In this document: positions 1-3,374 of the stretch, one piece after another
Layout of the letters: the number at the start of each line of letters is the position of its first letter
Position numbering within the stretch: position 1 is the stretch's first letter
Assembly: GCA_016220045.1 (NCBI GenBank)
Contig: JACRIP010000297.1
Location: forward strand, 1 to 6,776
Direction: 5' to 3'
Source of the DNA: Planctomycetota bacterium
Lineage (GTDB): Bacteria > Planctomycetota > MHYJ01 > WSZJ01 > JACPWG01
DNA: 6,776 bases
The notes under the pieces: model-generated
Told to the model about the DNA's origin: nothing
The model's database searches: none
The model's input: the letters and a program-made list of their open reading frames with translations, nothing else
Made by a program: the position numbers and the translations under genes

Positions 1-174
1 CGATCCCCAGGACCAAGCGTATCCGCCCGAATCAGCGTTCTTCGACAGCCGCCGAAGGTGGACCGACAAGCGAGCCGCGCGGCCGATCGACGATGCCCGG
101 CACGCCGGGTGGTTCGGCTGCCGGGGACGCGCGCCGCAGCGCAGTGCGCCCGATCGACCGAGCAACCCGCGCTA
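1..174. other. Intergenic stretch with no supported gene
   Basis: No credible coding region lies here. On the minus strand it is the region downstream of the lysine-rich gene. All three plus-strand frames are free of stops from the left edge through this stretch, which is unremarkable at this GC content, so the tail of a plus-strand gene entering from the left cannot be fully excluded. It holds a short GC hairpin at 96-109 and a 9-bp direct repeat CCGATCGAC at 83-91 and 150-158. Confidence 0.6.
96..109. terminator. Short GC hairpin downstream of the lysine-rich gene
   Basis: CCCGGC and GCCGGG face each other with a 2-nt centre (or 5-bp arms with a 4-nt loop), about 65 bp past the stop codon of the minus-strand lysine-rich gene. 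No T tract follows on the minus strand, so it is not a canonical intrinsic terminator. It could aid Rho-dependent termination or 3'-end stability, or be chance. Confidence 0.25.
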
Positions 175-891
175 TCAGCGCCCGTCGTCCAGCGGCTCGG
201 CCTCGTGGCCGATCGCGGCCGGGACCGCCGGCGCCGCGGCTTCCGCTCCCCCGCTGCCGGACGGAGCGTACTTGCCGCCCGGGTTGCCCAGGTCCACCGA
301 CTTGCCGCCGCCCGGCGTCAGGCGACCGCGAGCGGCAGTCGCGCCCTTCTTCCCCGCACCGGCCGTCTTCGCCCGCTTCGCGCTGCCCCGGGTACTCACC
401 GTAGACTTCCCCGCCTTTCCGCCCTTGGCGCCCTTCCCGCCCTTGATCGCCTTGCTTCCCTTGCCGCCCTTGATCTGCTTCGCGCCCTTGCCGGGGCGCG
501 CGGGCTTCTTCCCCTTGAGCTGCGAGCGCGGATGAGACTTCTTCGCCTGCGCGCCCTTCACGGCGGCCTGCGCGCGGCCCCTTGCCGACTTCGTCCCCGC
601 GCTCGAGTGCTTCGTGGCTTTCACGCCCGAACGGCCGGCCTTGGTCGGCCGGGCCGGTTTCGTCACGGCCTTGCTCGGTCGGGCCGCGGGAGCGCGCTCG
701 GTCTCGACCGGAGCCGCGAACTCGGCCGGGTCGACGCGGCGTACTTCGACCGGCTGCGGCGGCGGCGGGGTGAGGATGGGCTGCGTGACATGAGCGGGGA
801 GTTCGCCAGGACTCGGCGCTGCGGCACTGACCCCGGCCAGAAGCCCGAGACCGACCACCGCCGCGACGCCATGCCATGCCCATTGCAACAT
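175..891 (-). CDS. Exported lysine-rich low-complexity basic protein
   Basis: I do not recognise a family for this 238-residue protein. Residues 1-25 look like a signal peptide: a hydrophobic core (VAAVVGLGLLAG) ends in a small-residue AxA-type site near A23-A25, though the n-region has no Lys or Arg before it, which is unusual. Residues 26-70 are a Pro/Ala linker with a PPPPQP stretch. Residues 71-207 hold all 28 lysines plus many arginines in an Ala/Gly/Pro background, with three tandem 9-residue units GKG(A/S)KxxK(G/A) at 134-160. The tail, 216-238, is Ala-rich and turns acidic (EAEPLDD). My count gives about 43 basic against 12 acidic residues. The composition recalls histone-H1-like or cell-wall/polyanion-binding tails, but the signal peptide argues for action outside the cytoplasm, for example binding teichoic, polysaccharide or LPS-like anions; that is inference. 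Lysines use AAG, matching the GC-rich third-position bias. The ATG at 891 is chosen because it precedes the signal peptide, has a purine-rich stretch 7 nt upstream, and no ATG, GTG or TTG occurs in frame further upstream before the activator's stop codon. Confidence 0.72.
   Translation of the reverse strand: MLQWAWHGVAAVVGLGLLAGVSAAAPSPGELPAHVTQPILTPPPPQPVEVRRVDPAEFAAPVETERAPAARPSKAVTKPARPTKAGRSGVKATKHSSAGTKSARGRAQAAVKGAQAKKSHPRSQLKGKKPARPGKGAKQIKGGKGSKAIKGGKGAKGGKAGKSTVSTRGSAKRAKTAGAGKKGATAARGRLTPGGGKSVDLGNPGGKYAPSGSGGAEAAAPAVPAAIGHEAEPLDDGR
412..492 (-). repeat. Three tandem 27-bp coding repeats in the lysine-rich gene
   Basis: Codons 134-160 form three head-to-tail 9-codon units reading GKGAKQIKG, GKGSKAIKG and GKGAKGGKA. 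The first two are closest at DNA level and the third has drifted. Register-perfect 27-bp units suggest growth by in-frame slippage or unequal exchange, and copy number may vary between relatives. Confidence 0.75.
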
Positions 892-898
892 CGCTCTA

Positions 899-904
899 CC
901 CTTT
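899..904 (-). promoter_or_regulatory. Ribosome binding site of the lysine-rich gene
   Basis: On the minus strand AAAGGG lies 7 nt before the ATG at 891. It is only a partial Shine-Dalgarno match but is well spaced, and it supports this start. Confidence 0.5.
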
Positions 905-929
905 CGACGCTTCGCCGGCAGAACCGGGA

Positions 930-947
930 ATACGGCATATGCCGCAT
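930..947. promoter_or_regulatory. 18-bp near-perfect palindrome, candidate operator
   Basis: ATaCGGCATATGCCGcAT is symmetric over 18 bp with one mismatched pair (932/945); the inner 12 bp CGGCATATGCCG is perfect. It sits 39-56 bp upstream of the ATG of the lysine-rich gene, between that gene and the activator. Its A/T centre with GC flanks and its length suit a dimeric DNA-binding protein. The neighbouring Fis-type activator would be one candidate, but the site is closer to the start codon than sigma-54 enhancers usually are, so repressor binding or a hairpin in the leader RNA are equally possible. Confidence 0.5.
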
Positions 948-1021
948 GTTCCAGCTCTGTCGCCGCACTGCCGGAAGTCGTCCCTCGAGGAGGGGGCGAA
1001 ACGCTCGTTCCGCCACTGCTG

Positions 1022-1027
1022 ATTATC
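1022..1027 (-). promoter_or_regulatory. Weak -10-like box upstream of the lysine-rich gene
   Basis: On the minus strand GATAAT matches the sigma-70 -10 consensus at five of six positions. No convincing -35 hexamer lies 16-18 bp upstream. If used, it would give a leader of roughly 120 nt containing the 930-947 palindrome. It is listed only because it is the best promoter-like element in this gap. Confidence 0.25.
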
Positions 1028-1066
1028 GGATCGGCGGCGCGTACGACTTGACGAAAAAGGATCGGC

Positions 1067-1110
1067 GGGCGCGTGCGGGCGAGGGCGCGGGGGGGGAGGG
1101 GGGAAGCGGG
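1067..1110 (+). other. G-quadruplex-type G tract / C-rich transcript downstream of the activator gene
   Basis: On the plus strand the G runs are 1067-1069, 1077-1079, 1083-1085, 1089-1096, 1098-1103 and 1108-1110. The last five are separated by loops of 3, 3, 1 and 4 nt, which meets the canonical four-run G-quadruplex pattern. This is the template strand for the activator gene, starting 7 bp past its stop codon. The corresponding mRNA is C-rich and nearly free of structure-forming G, which resembles a Rho-loading (rut) composition. Either property could end or pause transcription before the lysine-rich gene. No intrinsic terminator hairpin is visible here, although a T5 run follows on the minus strand near 1054-1058. 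Confidence 0.5.
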
Positions 1111-1116
1111 CGGATT

Positions 1117-2154
1117 TCACCGCTGGATCTTGACCCCGTATTCCTTGAGCTTCCGATCCAGGGTGGGGCGGGCGATCTTGAGATGCACGCAGGCCTGGCG
1201 CTTGTTGCCCTTGGTCAGTTCGAGCACGCGCTCGATGTGGCGGCGCTCGACGGTGGCGAGGGACAGGTCGTCGGAGTCGGAGAGCGGCAGCTCGGTATCG
1301 ATGACCTTCACGTTGATCGAGAAGTCCTCGAGCCAGAGGGTGTCGCGCTCCGCGACCGTGACCGCGCGCTTGATCTGCGCACGCAGCTCGCGCACGTTGC
1401 CCGGCCAATCGTGCTTCATCAGGTACGCCATGGCGACGTGGGAGATGCCCTTGACGTCGCGCTTGAAGGCGGCGGCGAACTCCTTGATGAAGGCCTCGGA
1501 GAGGACGGCGATGTCCTCCTTGCGGCGGCGCAGCGGCGGGATCTCGATGCGCACTTCGTTGAGCCGGAAGTAGAGGTCCTCGCGGAACTCGCCGTTTTCG
1601 ATCATTTGCGGCAGGGGACGGTTGGTGGCGGCGACCACGCGGACGTCGACGCGCACGGAGTCTTCGCCGCCGATGCGCTCGAACTCGCGGTACTCGATGG
1701 CGCGCAGGATCTTGGCCTGGGCCGAGGGCGCCATGTCGCCGATTTCGTCGAGGAAGAGCGTACCGCTGTCGGCCATCTCGAAGCGTCCGCGCCGCTTGGC
1801 CTCGGCGCCGGTGAAGGAGCCGCGTTCGTGGCCGAAGAGCTCGGATTCGAGGAGGGTCTCCGTGAGGGCGCTGCAATTGACGGCGATGAAGGCCTTGTCT
1901 TTGCGCGTGGAGGCGTTGTGGATGGCGCGGGCGACCAGTTCCTTGCCGGTGCCGCTCTCGCCGAGGAGGAGAATGGTGACGTCGCTCGCGGCGGCGCGGG
2001 AGGCCTTCTTGAGCGCGGCGCGCATTTCCTCGTTCTGGGTGATGATGGAGTCGAAGGTGGTTTCGGAGCTCGGCGGCGGGTGGGAGGAGGTGGCTTGGGG
2101 CGAGGCGGAGGGGGGCACGGGCGCGGGGGCGTTCTGCTCGGTCGGCTTCTGCAT
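1117..2154 (-). CDS. Compact sigma-54-dependent activator (AAA+ and Fis-type HTH, no sensory domain)
   Basis: This 345-residue bacterial enhancer-binding protein should use ATP hydrolysis to remodel sigma-54 RNA polymerase at promoters it binds upstream. After a Pro/Ser-rich disordered tail (1-33), the AAA+ domain covers about 34-265. Walker A is GESGTGKE (65-72), the sigma-54 contact loop is GSFTGA (112-117, a variant of GAFTGA with the key Phe-Thr kept), and Walker B is GTLFLDEIGD (131-140). Sensor I lies around AATNR (175-179), the arginine-finger region is FREDLYFRLN (R191, R197), and sensor II is WPGNVREL (250-257). A Fis-type HTH occupies about 298-340, with the recognition helix near ARPTLDRKLKEYG. 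There is no receiver, GAF, PAS or FHA domain, so it resembles PspF in layout and is probably controlled by a partner protein or by its own level. It starts at ATG 2154 behind a good Shine-Dalgarno site and a sigma-70-like promoter, and is divergent from the TPR gene. Its target promoters are not visible in this window. Confidence 0.97.
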   Translation of the reverse strand: MQKPTEQNAPAPVPPSASPQATSSHPPPSSETTFDSIITQNEEMRAALKKASRAAASDVTILLLGESGTGKELVARAIHNASTRKDKAFIAVNCSALTETLLESELFGHERGSFTGAEAKRRGRFEMADSGTLFLDEIGDMAPSAQAKILRAIEYREFERIGGEDSVRVDVRVVAATNRPLPQMIENGEFREDLYFRLNEVRIEIPPLRRRKEDIAVLSEAFIKEFAAAFKRDVKGISHVAMAYLMKHDWPGNVRELRAQIKRAVTVAERDTLWLEDFSINVKVIDTELPLSDSDDLSLATVERRHIERVLELTKGNKRQACVHLKIARPTLDRKLKEYGVKIQR

Positions 2155-2162
2155 GGTGAGGA

Positions 2163-2167
2163 CTCCC
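2163..2167 (-). promoter_or_regulatory. Ribosome binding site of the sigma-54 activator gene
   Basis: GGGAG on the minus strand lies 8 nt before the ATG at 2154, a standard Shine-Dalgarno spacing that fixes this start. Confidence 0.8.
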
Positions 2168-2178
2168 GCGAGAATTGG

Positions 2179-2186
2179 GAGGCCTC
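2179..2186. promoter_or_regulatory. GAGGCCTC palindrome at the predicted transcription start of the activator gene
   Basis: This perfect 8-bp dyad lies just downstream of the minus-strand -10 box and overlaps the expected +1 near 2180. AGAAT and ATTCT (2171-2175 and 2187-2191) flank it as a second, off-centre inverted repeat. The position is that of a repressor site, but the arms are short and could be chance. Confidence 0.3.
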
Positions 2187-2214
2187 ATTCTAGGTTGGTG
2201 GGCGCGGAAGTCAA
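2187..2214 (-). promoter_or_regulatory. Sigma-70-type promoter of the activator gene
   Basis: On the minus strand the -35 box is TTGACT (2209-2214, five of six consensus positions) and the -10 box is TAGAAT (2187-2192, five of six), with a 16-bp spacer. The predicted start near 2180 gives a leader of about 26 nt that contains the Shine-Dalgarno site. The activator gene itself therefore appears to be read by the housekeeping polymerase rather than by sigma-54. Confidence 0.72.
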
Positions 2215-2218
2215 GCTC

Positions 2219-2247
2219 TTGACGCCGGACAGCCGATCGAATAGCAT
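2219..2247 (+). promoter_or_regulatory. Sigma-70-type promoter of the exported TPR gene
   Basis: The -35 box TTGACG (2219-2224, five of six) and -10 box TAGCAT (2242-2247, four of six) are separated by exactly 17 bp. The predicted start near 2254 leaves a leader of about 30 nt before the ATG at 2284. Its -35 box lies 4 bp from the divergent -35 box of the activator gene. Confidence 0.65.
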
Positions 2248-2252
2248 GTCAC

Positions 2253-2281
2253 GCCCTCAATACCGGCTGGAGGCCCTCAAT
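2253..2281 (+). repeat. 9-bp direct repeat flanking the ribosome binding site of the TPR gene
   Basis: GCCCTCAAT occurs at 2253-2261 and again at 2273-2281. The copies are exactly 20 bp apart start to start, close to two helical turns, and bracket the Shine-Dalgarno site at the predicted 5' end of the transcript. This could be a binding site for a tandem-binding regulator or a small duplication. Confidence 0.5.
2268..2273 (+). promoter_or_regulatory. Ribosome binding site of the TPR gene
   Basis: TGGAGG lies 10 nt before the ATG at 2284. The spacing is slightly long but usable, and it supports the start chosen. Confidence 0.7.
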
Positions 2282-2283
2282 CC

Positions 2284-3111
2284 ATGAAGCAGTTCTGGAC
2301 CCGTGCGGGGAGCCTACGCGCCCGCTGTGCGCCGCTCGGGGTGTTCCTGGCGATCGGATTCGGTCTGATCGCGCCGGCGACGGCCGGTGCGGACACGGCG
2401 TCGGACCCGCCGGACTCGACGGGAGCGCGGCTGCTGGCGCAGGCGGACGCGCTCTTCGAGCGGGATCGCAAGGGCGGGCACGTGGAAGCGGCGATCGAGG
2501 CGTACCAGAAGGTGCTGGCGCTCGACGACCGCTGCGCGGATGCCTATTGGAAGCTGGCGCGCGCGCACTTTGTGCTCGGCGACGAGCTGTCGGACACGGA
2601 CGAGCAGGCGGAGGTCTACCGGGAGGGGATCGAGCTGGCGAAGCTCGCCGTCGCGCTCGACGAGCGGAGCGCGCCGGCGCACTTCTGGCTCGGGCTGCTC
2701 TACGGAGTCTTCGGGCGCTCGCGCGGGATGATGCAGAGTCTGCACCTGATCGAACCGATCAAGGCGGAGATGCTGCGGGTCATCGAGCTGGACGCCGCCT
2801 ACGAGAACGCCGGGGCGTACCGCGTGCTCGGGCGCATGTACTGGGCGGTGCCGCGGATGCTGGGCGGCGATTCCAAGGTATCAGTAGATTACCTGAGGAA
2901 GGCGATCGGGCTTGCGCCCGCGGACGTGGACAACCGGACGATGCTGGCGGAGTCGTGCATCTCGGAGGGGCTGCGGGAAGAGGCGCGAACGCACCTCGAG
3001 TGGCTGTTTGCGCGGGCGGCGGACCCGGCGTGGGCGCGGGAGCACAAGGGCGACCTCAAGGAAGCGCGGCGGCTCCTGGCCCGGCTCGAAGGCGGGGGCC
3101 GGCGGGACTGA
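2284..3111 (+). CDS. Exported TPR protein resembling the TatT (TRAP T-component) type
   Basis: This 275-residue protein begins with a signal peptide: basic residues at K2, R7, R12 and R14, a hydrophobic core at about 16-30, and an AxA-type cleavage site near ATA-GAD (about 34-36). There is no lipobox, so it should be periplasmic and soluble. The mature part is helical TPR repeats: a pair at about 50-100, another at about 105-145, and a region at about 160-240. That region holds a GAYRVLGRMYW segment and VPRMLGGD, followed by SVDYLRKAI and a closing repeat with MLAESCISEGLREEARTHLE. The order 'GAYRVLGR, P-x-x-LGGD, K-A, LAE' is shared with TPR proteins annotated as TRAP transporter TatT components, which bind or scaffold periplasmic ligands or proteins. 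No TRAP P, Q or M component lies beside it, so a transport role is not supported here and protein-protein scaffolding is the safer statement. It is divergent from the activator gene and convergent with the large zincin gene. Confidence 0.93.
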   Translation: MKQFWTRAGSLRARCAPLGVFLAIGFGLIAPATAGADTASDPPDSTGARLLAQADALFERDRKGGHVEAAIEAYQKVLALDDRCADAYWKLARAHFVLGDELSDTDEQAEVYREGIELAKLAVALDERSAPAHFWLGLLYGVFGRSRGMMQSLHLIEPIKAEMLRVIELDAAYENAGAYRVLGRMYWAVPRMLGGDSKVSVDYLRKAIGLAPADVDNRTMLAESCISEGLREEARTHLEWLFARAADPAWAREHKGDLKEARRLLARLEGGGRRD

Positions 3112-3176
3112 CCGGTGGACGGGTCCGAAGCCCACGTGGGGCTCGCGTCCGGGACCCCAGGGCGCACGGACCGCTG

Positions 3177-3192
3177 CCGGACGGTGGTCCGG
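3177..3192 (+). terminator. Hairpin downstream of the TPR gene
   Basis: CCGGAC and GTCCGG form a perfect 6-bp stem with a GGTG loop, 65 bp past the TPR stop codon. No U tract follows. It is a candidate 3'-end structure, not a firm intrinsic terminator. Confidence 0.35.
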
Positions 3193-3227
3193 ATGCCGCT
3201 GCAACCGGGGCCAGACTGGCCACCCCA

Positions 3228-3249
3228 GGGCGGACACAGGGGTCCGCCC
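3228..3249. terminator. 8-bp-stem hairpin in the convergent gap, possible bidirectional terminator or dispersed intergenic element
   Basis: GGGCGGAC (3228-3235) and GTCCGCCC (3242-3249) form a perfect 8-bp GC stem with a 6-nt loop, followed by CTAC. The phrase resembles GGGCGGAC/GTCCGCCCCTAC-type intergenic hairpins I recall from many GC-rich environmental genomes. Whether this copy belongs to a repeat family cannot be judged from one window. Confidence 0.4.
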
Positions 3250-3329
3250 CTACCTCCGGCCGCGGCGCTCGGCGGGGCGGCCCCGGTGTCCGCCCCGGGG
3301 TGTTCGGCTGACCCGTCCTGCGCCCCCCT

Positions 3330-3351
3330 CCGGTGCCGGCACTCACACCGG
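3330..3351. repeat. Inverted repeat CCGGTG...CACCGG with an inner palindrome
   Basis: CCGGTG (3330-3335) faces CACCGG (3346-3351) across 10 nt. The 10-bp palindrome GTGCCGGCAC (3333-3342) offers an alternative fold. It lies just past the stop codon of the zincin gene on the minus strand and could form part of its 3' end. Confidence 0.4.
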
Positions 3352-3373
3352 CCACCGGCCACCGGCCACCGGC
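3346..3373. repeat. Four perfect tandem copies of CACCGGC
   Basis: The 7-bp unit CACCGGC is repeated four times without mismatch, ending 1 bp from the stop codon of the zincin gene (TAG at 3375-3377, minus strand). The unit is not a multiple of three but lies outside the coding region, so slippage here would not break the protein. Such arrays often vary in copy number between strains. Confidence 0.85.
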
Positions 3374-3374
3374 C

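Larger units (their letters stand above)
3112..3374. other. Convergent intergenic region dense in GC hairpins and short repeats
   Basis: This 263-bp gap between two converging genes has no credible gene. It holds a perfect 10-bp palindrome CCCACGTGGG (3131-3140), an 11-bp direct repeat ACCCCAGGGCG (3154-3164 and 3222-3232), several hairpins and a heptamer array listed separately. GTCCGCCCC occurs twice (3242-3250 and 3288-3296), so the upstream arm GGGCGGAC could pair with either. No hairpin is followed by a clear T run in either direction, so termination, if it occurs here, is not of the classic intrinsic type. Confidence 0.6.

Noticed and set aside
2..535. Plus-strand frame entering from the left edge, open to a TGA at 533-535
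   Set aside because: Its first 55 or so codons look vaguely protein-like, but it then runs antisense through the lysine-rich repeats as Pro/Phe/Leu-rich sequence. Two other plus frames are equally open here, so a gene tail cannot be claimed.
32..883. 283-codon minus-strand frame overlapping the lysine-rich gene
   Set aside because: It is a shifted reading of the same repeats giving Gly/Arg/Gln-rich sequence without a signal peptide or ribosome binding site. The 238-codon frame has both, although the low complexity leaves some doubt.
2078..2129. Further G-rich tract in the 5' part of the activator gene
   Set aside because: It is explained by Pro/Ala codons of the disordered N-terminal tail, and the first loop is longer than the usual quadruplex limit.
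896..2188. 430-codon minus-strand frame overlapping the activator
   Set aside because: It is an out-of-frame shadow with an Arg/Pro/His-rich translation and no motifs. The 345-codon frame carries all AAA+ and HTH motifs.
58..2193. 711-codon open frame on the plus strand
   Set aside because: It is antisense to both the lysine-rich gene and the sigma-54 activator, whose motifs are unmistakable. It is open only because stops are rare in this GC-rich DNA, and it shows no domain of its own.
892..2283. Sigma-54 promoters (GG-N10-GC) upstream of the activator, lysine-rich or TPR genes
   Set aside because: I scanned the minus strand of the 892-1116 gap and the plus strand of the 2155-2283 gap. Only one site near 970-990 on the minus strand keeps the bare GG/GC pair, and it matches little else of TGGCAC-N5-TTGC.
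2284..3111. TPR gene as evidence of a TRAP transporter locus
   Set aside because: The resemblance to TatT is at the level of TPR motifs only, and no TRAP P, Q or M gene is present in the window.
3346..3373. Tandem repeats as a CRISPR array
   Set aside because: The unit is 7 bp with no spacers and no cas genes nearby; it is a simple tandem repeat.
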